Assembly (NCBI GenBank): GCA_049724395.1
Contig: JAUGWO010000137.1
Coordinates: 1 to 59,124, forward strand
DNA: 59,124 nucleotides
Source: Spongospora subterranea f. sp. subterranea
Lineage: Eukaryota; Endomyxa: Phytomyxea; Phytomyxea; Plasmodiophorida
Reading direction: 5' to 3'
In this document: one piece after another, positions 11,829 through 22,708 of the stretch
How the letters are laid out: the number at the start of each line of letters is the position of its first letter
Position numbering within the stretch: position 1 is the stretch's first letter
The notes under the pieces: generated by a model
What the model was told of the DNA's origin: nothing
The model's database searches: none
What the model saw: only the letters and a program-made list of their open reading frames with translations
Made by a program: the position numbers and the translations under genes

Positions 11829-12390
11829 CAGTCCACTTCATGTTGAGGGAATTAGATCTTTCCATGTAACTGTTGAGGTCAAGATCGAACCAGAATATCG
11901 AAGAGAATCATCGGGTCTTTCCACACCACAGTCCACTTCGTGTTGAGGTAATTAGATCTTTCCATGTAACTGTTGAGGTCAAGATCGAACCAGAATATCG
12001 AAGAGAATCATCGGGTCTTTCCACACCACAGTCCACTTCGTGTTGAGGTAATTAGATCTTTCCATGTAACTGTTGAGGTCAAGATCGAACCAGAATACAC
12101 CACAGTCCACTTCGTGTTGAGGTAATTAGATCTTTCCATGTAAATGTTGAGGTCAAGATGAACCAGAATACACCACAGTCCACTTCGTGTTGAGGTAATT
12201 AGATCTTTCCATGTAAATGTTGAGGTCAAGATGAATACACCACAGTCCACTTCGTGTTGAGGGATCTTTCCATGTAAATGTTGAGGTCAAGATCGATCCA
12301 GAATACACCACAGTCCACTTCGTGTTGAGGTAATTAGATCTTTCCATGTAAATGTTGAGGTCAAGATCGAACCAGAATATCAACGAAAAT
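11829..12390. repeat. Minisatellite, about 67-100 base units
   Basis: There are seven units built on CACAGTCCACTTCGTGTTGA, then GGTAATTAGATCTTTCCATG, then GTTGAGGTCAAGATCGAACC. The first two intervals are about 100 bases because they include an extra piece (TATCGAAGAGAATCATCGGG), and later intervals are 66-75 bases. The repeat boundary thus shifted during array growth. The apparent minus-strand frames across it are only readings of the repeat. Confidence 0.9.
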
Positions 12391-12774
12391 CATCGGGTCC
12401 TTCAACTGATTGCTCGGGTATCAGAGTGGTTAACTTGTTTTGAGGGTTCGATATCGGTTGAACAGAGTGGTAGAGTATTAACTAGGTAGATCTTTTCGAG
12501 TTTCTTCTGGATGTTTGGCCGAGTAACGACCTCAGCCGTACCTTTCCGACAGGTTCGTGCCTCAGAAATTGTCGATTACATTCATTCCCAATTCATCGTC
12601 TCATTCGATAGTGCTCCCATCTCGCTGATCAGTTCAGTGACAACTGCCCCGATATCGCCATACAGTAGCAATCGTCGGTCTCCGTCCTCAACTTGTTTTT
12701 GCAAACTCTAATCCAAATCATTTGTGTCGACCTGCTCCAGGGATTTGAACTCTCTCAAAGCTTCATTGTTCAAG
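12391..12774. other. Upstream region of the deacetylase gene
   Basis: It contains the presumed promoter. Around 12,417-12,455 there are stretches like RNA polymerase III A and B boxes (TATCAGAGTGG, then GGGTTCGATATC), but they are only about 20 bases apart and I cannot fold a tRNA, so I do not call one. Confidence 0.4.
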
Positions 12775-13916
12775 ATGGCGACATCGTTCGTATGTTTATG
12801 GTTGTTTGTGTTCGCCATCGGGTTTGCACTAGGTGCAGACATCAGGGCGCTCTCGTCGTGTGGTAACGGGACCCGGGTCGTGGCGATAACTCTCGACGAC
12901 GGTCCAGATCTCCTATACGATGATACTGTTCTGGCTGAACTAAGCGCAGCTGGAGTCCCTGCAACTTTTTTCACGGCACCACGAGCCCGAGGTTACGACG
13001 ATGACCAACTGTGCAGCTTGGCGTACAGAATAATGAGCGAAGGGCATCAAGTGGAACTGCACACCATGGATCATGGACATCTGCCGGAGATGGCGACAGA
13101 TGCGATTGATGCTGAGATGCGGGAATCGATAGAATGGGTCCAGAGATGCACCAAGTACGAACATGAACCTCGGTATTTCCGCCCTCCTTATGGAGAACTC
13201 CTCCCAGAGCAGTTACAGCACATAACCGACGAATTCGGTGAGTTTGTTTAGAAATTAGTTACTAGAACAATATTTGGTGATATCGCACTATATCTAGTGT
13301 ATCTGGCTTGTTCCTTCGTTTGGGTTCAACTTTGATTTGGACGATGTCCATTGTATTCAAAGGATGCATTTGATGCTGATCACGCGGGAATCGCTATTCA
13401 GTGAACTTGTTCAACGGTTTAGCTAGTTTTCTCAATTATATTGTAAATTTTCTGCACTCAAACGTGTGTTCAGGCCTAATCATATCAATGTGGAATGTGG
13501 AGAGTGACGATACCGACGACGAGGCAAACCTCGACCCCAAAGTACCCCATCACTGATTAATCCCCAGGATATTGCCCCACAAATGCTCAACTGTCTGGTG
13601 TCCACAGGTCGTTGCCGATCGTGTCATCCAAAGATTCGAAAAAAACGTTGGCGTGGGCAACTCGGCCGTTATTCTCATGCACGACTATTACTCCGGCATG
13701 AGAAAAAGTAACATCATCACTGGGTCACTGCAATCACAAGTCATGATCTGACTGTGTCGCCATTCTGTTACAGCTGTCCTAACCCAGGTCATTAATTACT
13801 TCAAGGAGAATCACTACAAGTTCGTCACTATCAATGAGTGTTATTCGATGTGTGACACACCAATCTGTAAAGGATCTGGAGGCCCAACCCAATACGAAAA
13901 CGTATATGTCCCGTGA
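12775..13916 (+). CDS. Secreted polysaccharide (chitin) deacetylase, NodB fold, 4 exons
   Basis: Exons 12,775-13,237, 13,474-13,541, 13,608-13,707 and 13,774-13,916 join in frame through GT-AG introns of 236, 66 and 66 bases and give 257 residues. I chose the ATG at 12,775 because it opens a signal peptide ending near GFALGA (residue 21). Carbohydrate esterase 4 motifs appear in order: TLDDGP at residues 39-44 (catalytic base and metal Asp), the metal pair His96 and His100 (HTMDH), RPPYGE at 136-141, a Trp-bearing motif (SMWNVESDD) and ILMHD with the final His. The C-terminal tail has four Cys. It likely removes acetyl groups from chitin at the cell surface or wall. The first motif has Leu where Phe is common. 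Looks intact. Confidence 0.93.
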
Positions 13917-13960
13917 TGACTCGGCATCGTCCATCCAGTTGGCCACCAATCCAATCATTC

Positions 13961-13966
13961 AATAAA
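13961..13966 (+). terminator. Polyadenylation signal of the deacetylase gene
   Basis: AATAAA lies 45 bases past the stop codon, in a T-rich context, and is the best candidate for the 3' end signal. Confidence 0.6.
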
Positions 13967-14330
13967 TTTTTCTCTCACCAATTCTGTTGTGGACGGTGTT
14001 ATGTTCGATACCAACGAAAGTCGATTTCCCAAGATTGACAAACATCACAAACACATAAAAGCGAATCACGACAGCACCGAACGTTTCCAATTATCCTGTA
14101 AAGTCCTGTCAAACGGTTTTAACGGTAAAACGAAAGAGGATTCTTCTCTTCTGGCAGTACACCATCATCTGGCTGCAGCGATGAGGGAGTATCTTCGCCC
14201 TATTTGACAATGAAGTCGTCTCAAATATTGGCCTTAGACTGCTCATCCAAAATCGGTCCAAGAGCTAAAATCTGCCTATAGGGCATATTTCGCAGAGCAT
14301 CCGCGCGGTTTTGAAAAATGACCTGCGAAT
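13967..14330. other. Gap, no recognised gene
   Basis: A 72-codon frame exists at 13,989-14,207 but shows no motif. The right part may belong to the 5' end of the following gypsy relic; no clear LTR was found. Confidence 0.35.
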
Positions 14331-15665
14331 ATGCCCTGCTTTTCAAGTCGCCCGTTTAGAATCTGCATTCCGTTATTTATCATAAACTCGTTACCCAGCC
14401 CATCAAGACGACGGGAAGGGAGAGATCGAGATGTTGCACAGGAAGTGCGACAATTGGGTGAACTACGGGCGCAGAGCTCGAACGCTGGTCCAAAACTGGC
14501 GACCCCAAAGAAATTCGATGGGAATCGAGCCAGCTTCCGTGCCTTCTTCAATCAGGTAAACCTTTTGGTGAATCTTCCGTCAAATAGGCATTGGTCCGAC
14601 ACAGACCGGGTCGGTTTCCTGGTCAGCTTATTGAAGGGGCCTGCACTGGACTGGGTATCGCCTTTGATGGAAGTGAACGATGCTGTTTTGCACGATTGGG
14701 AGCAGTTCACACGACGGTTCAAACTTTTGGACGATCCGGACCGCACACGTTCGGCGGAGACCAAGTTGGAGAGCATTCGTCAGGGGCGGCGCTCAGCGGC
14801 GACTTATGCGGCCGAATTTCGGATGCTCGCTGTCGACACAGCATGGATTGAACAAGCCAGGGCTCATCGTTTCAGGAAGGGGTTAAATGAAGACGTGAAA
14901 GACGATTTAGCAATGGTTCCGTTACCTGTAGACCTGGAGGATCTTATCACATTGGCCATACGTATTGACGCTAGGCTGGAAGAACGGCGTCAGGTGCGAT
15001 CCGGGCGAGGTGAAGCGCGCTATCGTTTTGCACCGCCAAGACAAAACGAAAACGCTTCAATGATCATCGACGCGCTCGAGCACCAGTTGTGTTTGTATTG
15101 CGGAGCTTGGGGCTTAGTATTGCGGGATGTGATCGCCGGAAGCAGGGAAATGCTGTAGGTCGCGCTGGTCGTAGGGCGTGCCAGGTCGACCACTAGCAAT
15201 ACATTTGAATATCAAGCAACACCGCATGTTTTCCCAACACTATGTATTTCAGCAACATCTTTAGTTCAAAAACAATTCTGCAACACCATTGGGACCCAAA
15301 ATTACCCAACAAAGTCCCCAGTCTGAAAGTTGTTTGTCGAGACAGCATTCATCGATTCAGGATACGACGATCATGCAACATTGTTCGAGGTCGAGCAAGT
15401 GTTAGACTCGAGAGTATTCAGGGGCCAGCTACAGTACTTAGTTCATTGGAAGGGTTATTCCACGTCAGACCGGTCTTGGGAGCCAGCTCGGATTTTAGGA
15501 GCAGCAGATGCATTAAAGGAACATATCCTGGAATTCCACAAGAATCAACCCAATAAGTCGGGACCTTTACGGGACCGGGGAGATGAAAACAAGCAAAGGG
15601 AAGATAATGTCGGGAATATTCCAGGCAATATTCCTGTCAGTTACGGCGTGCGCAGTCAGGGGTAG
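14331..15665 (+). mobile_element. Chromodomain Ty3/gypsy relic (fossil)
   Basis: A gag-like protein region (about 14,490-15,060; LKGPALDWVSPLME, FTRRFKLLDDPDR, RFRKGLNEDVKDDL) is followed closely by an integrase-tail chromodomain (about 15,385-15,530; LVHWKGYSTSDRSWEP). The chromodomain marks it as a chromovirus. Only these two parts of the element are recognisable and no LTR pair is evident, so it is a broken, shrunken fossil of some age. It is not closely similar to the young gypsy element at 47-54 kb. Confidence 0.85.
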
Positions 15666-15957
15666 GTCATTCTGGATTACCTCCAAATAAAGAGTGTAGA
15701 TCTGTGTTATCCGTTGATTGTCGTCGCCGTTTCCTGTTCCTGTTCCCGGTGTTCGTAACAGTGCTCCGAACTGTCGTTACTGCCGTTGTGTACACCAGGA
15801 GGCTGCGGTAAACGCATTGTACGCGGCTTTTGTTCGGAAATAATGGGAGCATTGTGCATGAATGGCACAATCCAATGAGCAGGTGAGACGATGTACTCTA
15901 TAGAAAAATCATATAATCAGACAATGTCGACTGCCCGATAGCACTTATTCTGACTCT
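15666..15957. other. Gap, no recognised gene
   Basis: I see no coding signal. The right end, at 15,924-15,940, is one arm of a 17-base perfect inverted repeat whose other arm lies inside the mariner transposase frame at about 16,030-16,046. Confidence 0.5.
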
Positions 15958-17193
15958 TTATTGAACAATTGGGTTACAAGTTGCCTGCTTCGCTGCCTCA
16001 ATTGTCTCTGTTGCGCAGCATAAATACTCGGGCAGTCGACATTGCTTGATTAAATGATCCTTGTTTACGTGTGGGATCCGATAATTGTTTCCACCTCCGC
16101 ATTTCATAGTTTCGTCCATGCACGAGTGATGAGTTAAGAACACCTTCTTTAATGTATCCTTATCGAGCTCGTGGAAAGCTTCATCAACGGCAGCAATGAG
16201 TTCATCGATCGTATTCATTGCTTTCGTGTGTTGCAAAGCCTGGATTGCATTGAAAAAACCAAGGTCAAGAACGTTATTGTCAGGACTGTTTGGTGGCTGA
16301 CATGTCAAGCGAATATTCATGCCCGTCGCCTTGACTGCCTGGTTGAAGGCGGTATCCAATGGGCTAATATGCGGCTTGGCATTGTCCTGTTGTATCACAA
16401 CGGTCACGCTTTGATCGGAATTGGGCCATTTACTGCGACTCGCTGGAATAACTTTTTCAATCATCAATTTGGAGTACTGGATTTTGTTGACAGATTCAAT
16501 ATTTTTGGTTACCAAAGTGTCTGCTGGTCTGTTTTTACTTCCTCGCTTGGCAGGTTCTTGGTCGACAAACGGCCAGATCCTGGTTGAATCCCATCTAGGT
16601 TTAGCAACAGCGGCAAGAAACATAACCTTATCAATGAATCTCTTGCTTTTGCAAGTACGGTGTGGTGGTTCTTCATCAGCGGCCAAGTAGTACCTGGCAG
16701 ACGTCTTGGAAATATTGGACCACTTCTCGTCGACATGAACGTGATCATACATATCCTGGAAGTGTGGGGCATCAAGAGCAACACTTCCTTGATCCAACAT
16801 TGACAAGCAATACTGGAGTCGAGCTTTTTTGTTGGCGTCGGTCAGGAAAGGCTTCACAGCATTAGTGTTCGGCTTTACAATCCCCTCCTTGATACGACCA
16901 TGCAAAGTGGCCACCCAATGTTTAATGCATGCGCCATCCATCGAATGTTGCACCGAAGCCTCAAGGGGATCGTTGAATCTCAGCTGAACCTATGGCATTT
17001 CGTTTCCGTCTATTCGAAAAACCTTCCGCGTTATCAAGAACTCGGTTGCAGCAGCTTTCATAGCGCCATACCGGAGGTTTCCATCAACCGTGCGTTCAAG
17101 CATAAACTCGTAAACATTTCGCCGTTGTTCAGGAGTCAGTTGTTTGCCCTTACAACCAATCCTTCTGTTGTCCAAGTTCCCATTGTCTTCCAT
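15958..17193 (-). pseudogene. Tc1/mariner transposase, plant-type DD39D-like, one frameshift
   Basis: An ATG at 17,193 opens a helix-turn-helix N terminus (KGKQLTPEQRRNVYEFML). After a frame change near 16,970-16,990 the rest runs to 15,958. The DDE core is clear: HVDEKW, then VVIQQDNAKPH, then QPPNSPDNNVLDLGFFNAIQ. There are 34 residues from the second Asp to the SPD Asp and 39 to the Asp of NVLD; the VLDLGFF context is that of the plant DD39D mariners. Terminal inverted repeats were not found. Apart from the single frame change it is well kept, so it is probably a fairly recent arrival. Confidence 0.88.
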
Positions 17194-17195
17194 TG

Positions 17196-17355
17196 ATGCA
17201 AACCGGTACTCCAAATATTGTCCTTAAAACTAGCAGCACTCGGGAAAACATATCTCACCGACGGTGAGCCCGCCAATGCAAACCGGTACTCCAAATATTG
17301 TCCTTAAAACTAGCAGCACTCGGAAAAACATATCTCACCGACGGTGAGCCCGCCA
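17196..17355. repeat. 80-base perfect-period tandem duplication
   Basis: Two units, 17,196-17,275 and 17,276-17,355, differ at one base (GGGAAAAC against GGAAAAAC). The pair begins three bases upstream of the mariner transposase ATG, so it lies in its leader or subterminal region. Each unit holds a small palindrome, CACCGACGGTG. Confidence 0.95.
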
Positions 17356-17359
17356 AAAA

Positions 17360-17530
17360 TGATTGTTACAGGCTTGGAAAGCCAGTGCAAAAACCTTTAT
17401 TTATGGGAGCAGTGAATTCACTGGCTTGATTCACTGGCCGCACTTTTTCAAGCCAGTGAATTCAATATCTTGGTACAGTATGAGCAGTGAAATCACTGGC
17501 TTACTTCGCTGGCCAGATTAACCTATCGGA
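17360..17530. repeat. Clustered short palindromes around GCCAGTGAATTCACTGGC
   Basis: The words CCAGTGAATTC, GAATTCACTGG, TTCACTGGCC and AATCACTGGCTTAC recur in both orientations over about 150 bases and would fold into several hairpins. They may be the subterminal part of the mariner-like element or the end of another small transposon. No gene. Confidence 0.6.
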
Positions 17531-17640
17531 TCAATCGGGACCTCCGCAAGCTCAAGAAGAGAATTTGAGGATTTGCGTTGGAGAAATTATTTCATTTATT
17601 CCTTCAGCATCACAAGCAGGCCGTTAGTGACATTAGAACG

Positions 17641-17725
17641 TCGTTGAACGTACACAGTTTATGGTATGGTTACCGGTCGTTGAACGTACACAGTTTATGG
17701 TTACCGGTACACACTTTCTAGGACA
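17641..17725 (+). repeat. Short tandem duplication, 38-base spacing
   Basis: CGTTGAACGTACACAGTTTA is present twice, each followed by TGG and TTACCGGT. The rest of 17,531-17,880 shows no gene. Confidence 0.7.
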
Positions 17726-17879
17726 CAAGCCCTCCTTCGTTCATCATTGGAGATGTTCATCCTATTTCGATCGGCCTGGTTAGTTGAATTGGGTTCTTTG
17801 CTTCCCATCATACTGATCAATGCAGGGAACAAAGAATCGAAAAGTGTGTTAATTCCTCTTTATGACTTTCAGTAATTGG

Positions 17880-19386
17880 TGTTGTCAAAATGTTTTCTGC
17901 GATCAGTTCTGAGCAAAATAAGTTGGGTGCTTGCAATATCTCAACTTGTACACACGGCTATAGGTGTTGCTCAAACATTGCCGGTGTGTGGCCAAACTGC
18001 CGGACAGATCATGTTTTGTTATCGAAATACTACAAGGCTTAATGACATTGGAAATAGAATGTAATCTGATTTAACGCAGCTAGCATATATGCGTATGACT
18101 AAGGCCTTTTTGAAAAGCGCTTATGATCAAAGATAGCAGACAAAGACACAAGAAATAATTTTCAGTTTATCTCCGGGTTTTTGACGTAGAAAACGAAAAA
18201 AGAAAGTGGTTTACGCCCATTGGTGATCGGCGAGATAAGTACAGGCCTTCCGCCATTATCAAGATCATTATAATGAAACCAGCCCGGTATGGGCACATCA
18301 GCTCGTAGTATATGAGAGTAAAAGTGCATACCGGTACGTTGTGTGGCGCTAATGCGCCCTACTTGCGTCCATTTGCAGCCACCAACATTCAGAATCAAAT
18401 TACAGTTAATTTCCGCTGACATCAAATCTTGCGGTAATTCGACGAAACATGATTTTGTCCGGTATCTTCACCACACACCGAGCATCTTTTAGCAACACCT
18501 ATAGCCATGTGCATAAGTTGAGAGATTGCAGGCACCCATTTTGCTTATACTTGATCGCAGCCTGGATCATAACATCTTCTGTCTGTCTCCTCGTACGCAC
18601 CGTCGTTCATCAATACATCCAAGACCGCCTGTAAGAATGATTCGGCTGCCTGTTCGACCATCCACTCAGTGATGTACTGAAAATATCGATGCGGTCAAGG
18701 AAAACAATATGGAGAATTAATCAGTGCTGCATACAAGGATTGGCCACATTGTCAAAGCAGTTCTCAAGCTTGGTTGAACGTGATTGTTCCAGCAAATCAT
18801 TTTACGCTATATCAGCCATGACTTAGTTACGATCAACGTATAATGCCTACGATTCAAACCTGAAAGATTGAGATCAGCATTTTATGCTGGGCTACTACCT
18901 TGACGATTGCCAAAAGAAAACCTTGATGACCATGCGAATATTCGATCAGATCATGCAATCGCAGATTCGACGCAAATCCGCGTCCAGAGCCACACCGCTT
19001 GACAGGATGTTCAAGCGTTGTGTCATTCACAATGTCATCAACGAGGAGGTCGTCCGCGGACCTTTTACCCAAAACACCTCTTGCTTCTAGAATCAAGGGC
19101 TGAGGAAGGTCCGCTCTGACAGTTTCTGATTGTTGGACAGGATTCAGTACAAATTTTCTGCAAATTACAGTAGGTTTACCAGAATCTATTTTCGCTTTTT
19201 TAGAAGCAGTGATTTTTCTGGGCAGTGTTGATGAATCGAAAAGGGCATGAAGATTGGATTATGATCTTTGACAGGTTTTCCTGTCACTTTGTACCCGTCC
19301 AGGCCATCATCAAGTTCAACGAGTGCCTTAGCCAACCAAGCGTCATGTTCTGGACCCCAAACCGGTGGGTTCTTAGTTCTGCCCAT
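17880..19386 (-). mobile_element. Decayed transposon with Myb-like and ubiquitin-peptidase-like pieces
   Basis: Three pieces run in order on the minus strand. At 19,386-19,186 is a Myb/trihelix-like start (PPVWGPEHDAWLAKALVEL). At 19,096-18,854 is a middle piece. At about 18,660-18,162 a stretch with CSVCGEDTGQNH leads to MHFYSHILRA and GWFHYNDLDNGG, which resembles the His region of the ubiquitin-hydrolase-like peptidases found in some eukaryotic transposons. A second copy of the CxxC stretch lies in the opposite direction at about 17,910-18,020, forming a 110-base inverted repeat with 18,440-18,560. Frames are interrupted. The family name is not certain; the peptidase resemblance is my inference. 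Confidence 0.4.
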
Positions 19387-20402
19387 AGGTCGATGTTTTA
19401 TCGTAATAAGAAATTATAGAAATATAAGGAAATCTTGTTTCTTGGGATAGGCGGCAAGGTCCTCGCGCACTAAAAAGACAGCATTGACTATGTAATGTGT
19501 CAATTTTGGCGGGATAATGAGCTGACTGTGTCAATTTAGGTTTGGCGGGCTTATGAGCTGATTGAAGGCGACACTGCGCACGCACTTTGTTGTCCGAAAA
19601 GTTTAAAACGTTTTCAAATTTGTTGTCGAATTTTATTCACAAAATAACTTAACCAATAAGCTTTTTTTGCTTACGCAAAAAAAGTCGCTAGCGATGCACC
19701 CACTGTCGCGCAGTTTCAGGGTTCCCAGTCACTCACTTTTGATTGGATTTTTGTTAGTTTTTGTCCGTTCGCTAAACCAAAGTAGGAAGTAAAAAAAGAA
19801 TCTTGGCATTGTTCACATTCAGATGATCTTTCCATGATTGGGAACTTTGCGCGCGTCTTTTCTCCGTCCCCATGGCGGATATGAGCACATGATGCGTGCC
19901 CCCATACGAGCTACCGATTGTCTCGACAGATTTAGTCATATTAGCGGTATTGGACAAGCACCCGTGGTATTGGGACAATTACCATGGTATTCTTTTTACC
20001 TCAATAATGCAATCAAACGCGCCTACGCAAAATATTTATTGTGGTAATCGACAATACCATGGTAATTCCTTTCGGCTGGCAATTCGCTTTGGAGACGCCT
20101 ACAAGAATGGTCTTGAAGGTCGAGTAGCTGCTTTCGCTTGCAAACAATACAAGTCACAACGTGGAATACCAGCGGACGTCATTGAAGACCTGAAGAAACA
20201 ATGGGCGGAAAAGAGTGGCCAAAATTCATCATCAAATTCCAAAATATTTTACAACTGTGTTCAATTTCCTCTTCGCATTTTTTAGGTTTACTGTCGAATT
20301 TTATAAGTTGCGACGTACGCAGTTATATGATGCGTTACACACGCAGCTATAAAGATGCGTACGCACCTTTTGTACGCAAATATTTTCACCACTGGCCAAT
20401 TT
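19387..20402. other. Unassigned region with local inverted repeats
   Basis: No gene is recognised. A plus-strand frame near 20,090-20,250 reads like real protein (GRVAAFACKQYKSQRGIPAD) but has no name and stops soon. ATTACCATGGTATT and AATACCATGGTAATT at about 19,977 and 20,053 form an inverted pair. Short repeats of GTCAATTT-TTTGGCGGG lie near 19,497-19,550. Confidence 0.4.
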
Positions 20403-20702
20403 TCAAAAAGGTGAATTTTCAAAGGTGAACTCCGCACTGAGTTTTTGACTTATTATGACAAAATTTGAATCGTCAAATTGTTGGTCTCGGTGATATCTAT
20501 GTGTTAACGCGATGTTCAATACCCGGCTTAATGTAATGCGGCCGTTGACAATTCCGTGCCAGCTGCCATACAAAAAAGCCCTTGGAAATTTGTCGAGACT
20601 AGATGTCCCGCACTGTAGCAACGCTATCAAAGCCATCGTAGCCAGGCGGAACTCGCGGCCTGGGCCTGGGGTCTTGGAGCTGATCCGGAATAAACGATTC
20701 AT
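20403..20702 (-). CDS. Hypothetical frame of about 99 codons
   Basis: The frame is uninterrupted and its composition is protein-like (FRLATMALIALLQCG, RAFLYGSWHGIVNGRITL), but I recognise no family and no splice partners. It may be a fragment of an older element or gene. The following stretch, 20,703-21,325, shows no gene; a plus-strand piece at about 21,060-21,200 contains a hydrophobic run (AAIGSIVLFALLITQV) without a start codon. Confidence 0.25.
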   Translation of the reverse strand: MNRLFRISSKTPGPGREFRLATMALIALLQCGTSSLDKFPRAFLYGSWHGIVNGRITLSRVLNIALTHRYHRDQQFDDSNFVIISQKLSAEFTFENSPF

Positions 20703-21325
20703 TCTGATTACCAGCCAACAAAACTCGTGTCTGGTTCCGTAGACTGACGATTGCTATAAAGAATTCTTTATATCATCAATGAGTGGCTCAATTGATACAA
20801 ACTTCAGGAAGAACTGTTGCACTCTTTGAAACTGGAAAAAAAGACACGATGAACTCATACTATCGTGCCTCTCTAGTGTTTTAACGGAACATGACTCCAT
20901 TGTACCTGTTTTAGTATCTATGCACAAAAGGCATCAATTGCGAGGATTGACAGGCTTCTCTTGGCCCGATTGGTCAAGTTTTTGCATGTTTTCCAACTGG
21001 CGACGAAAGCATTAGAATGCTTTGTGACACGCACCAATGATTTACAGCTGTCGATAAGTTCAAGAATAGACGGAATCTTGTCGTTAAACCTGTAGTGAGG
21101 CGCGCAGCAATTGGTTCAATTGTCCTCTTTGCTTTGCTGATCACCCAAGTATCCACTGTGGCCAACTTATGGTCGCTGCAGCCTGCAGTGTGTACCACAG
21201 TCCACAGTAGGCGGAAGTCCACGCGTCTACAAAAGACACGTCCGCACAGTAGGTGCTCAAAAAGTGCAAAGTGATCAAAAGTGATTACCATTTATCACAC
21301 GCCGTTCGTTTCTGGCGAACGGACA

Positions 21326-21835
21326 TCATAGCGCGAGAATTGGCGGCGCTGTCAGGTTGGCCGGAATGCAGAGGAACCATCTGGTAAAGTTCCTGGAGGA
21401 GCTGGAAAGGTACGAATTGCATCTTGCTGTGTCGGATCTTCCAGCATCAGCAAGAGACGCCGTCGGCAATCCTCGAACAAGCTCCTGCTTGATCCAGTTT
21501 CGTACCTCGGTCCCAGTCACAACCCCTGGATCCCTATCCAGTTCGTGTATAGCGATAACGGCCAGGTGCTCCGGCTCGATCATCGTGACGACGTCTCTTG
21601 CTGTGTCGGACCTTCCAGCATCAGCAAGATGTAAATCATATACTTTACCAGATGGTTCCTCTGCATTCCGGCCAACTTTGGCGCTGCTATGGTTTCCATG
21701 ATGCACCAGCTCGACCTCGGACTCGCTGACCATCACCTCCCTTCCCATTCTGATAGTTGATAGAGCTCGCCTCCGGATCGTCACCCAGATTAATGGGGCT
21801 CCCAGAACCCACTTCAGCATTCTCCTCATCAACAA
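21326..21835 (-). CDS. Hypothetical 169-codon frame with a repeated LADAGRSDTAR segment
   Basis: A single uninterrupted frame. The start is basic and amphipathic (MLMRRMLKWVLGAPLIWVTIRRR), which could be a mitochondrial targeting or signal-anchor peptide. LADAGRSDTAR occurs twice, about 59 residues apart, flanking HELDRDPGVVTGTEVRNWIK. At DNA level the locus is highly self-complementary: TTGGCCGGAATGCAGAGGAA occurs in both orientations about 300 bases apart. I recognise no family. It may be a real gene with an internal duplication or an unnamed hairpin element. Confidence 0.35.
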   Translation of the reverse strand: MLMRRMLKWVLGAPLIWVTIRRRALSTIRMGREVMVSESEVELVHHGNHSSAKVGRNAEEPSGKVYDLHLADAGRSDTARDVVTMIEPEHLAVIAIHELDRDPGVVTGTEVRNWIKQELVRGLPTASLADAGRSDTARCNSYLSSSSRNFTRWFLCIPANLTAPPILAL

Positions 21836-22708
21836 TCATTATAACAGTCATTATGCAGACGCAAACGCGAATTCAAATGCAGATGCAAATGTATTTGCAG
21901 AAAAGATCTTTATAGCAATTCTTAATCACTAGATACATAGATTTGAATTACTGACGAATGCCTTGGCCGTTTAACGCATTTTTAGGATGCAGACGTCAGA
22001 TGTAAGGCTGAGTTGGAGAAATATCAGTTGCATGAATTCGCTTACTGCTGATTTTAAAGAAATATATCAGTGACATCTTGCTGTTCGAAACATGAGAGTT
22101 TTATGGTTGTTTTCTTTCTCTTGGTATCAACCCTGGCTCGTCGTGTTTCTACGTTTTTCCGCTGATCTTCCAGCGCCGTCGTTCCGACATATGCAGCGAT
22201 TGTGCGGTCGTCAAATTTTTTGTTCTTTCACGACTAGTACTGGACATTTGTGGCTTTGGTACTGTAGTCCTCAAAAATTGATTGTCCTCCCATTGCTCTG
22301 CCCGCAATAATGAATTCGCCAGTCTCTTGTCACGAGAATTGGGTCTATCGCTATTAGTCATGAAAACCACAAGATTTCATGATATACGGCGCCGAATTTG
22401 TTGTATCCCCGCGCGTTCGTTGTGAACCCGATTCGGTTAAGAGACTGAGTTAGAAATACCCATGATCCGACCCTATTTTAAACAAGTTTTTTTTTGGAAT
22501 TTTGCGTCTCTGTTCCATTTCTCCCGCGTTCTGTTTCGGTAAAGGCTTTTGCGCTTTACGGGTCGCTCAGGCGTTGGCAGTTTTCGATCGAACGTCGCCC
22601 ACCCGTCACTGCTACAGATCATATCACACACAGCAGAACCCGTTCACCGAAGAATAATCCAGAAATTGCCCCATGATATAACGGGAATGTATCAAAACAA
22701 ATATGCAG
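21836..22708. other. Region downstream of the LPMO gene, unassigned
   Basis: No recognised gene. Two minus-strand stretches look protein-like (22,149-22,370; and 22,460-22,620, reading DGWATFDRKLPTPERP), but I could not connect them with confidence. Confidence 0.35.

Noticed and set aside
12008-12383. Minus-strand frames over the 11.8-12.4 kb repeat
   Set aside because: The frames follow the repeat period and have no independent coding support.
12417-12490. tRNA gene
   Set aside because: The A- and B-box-like words are only about 20 bases apart and no cloverleaf can be drawn.
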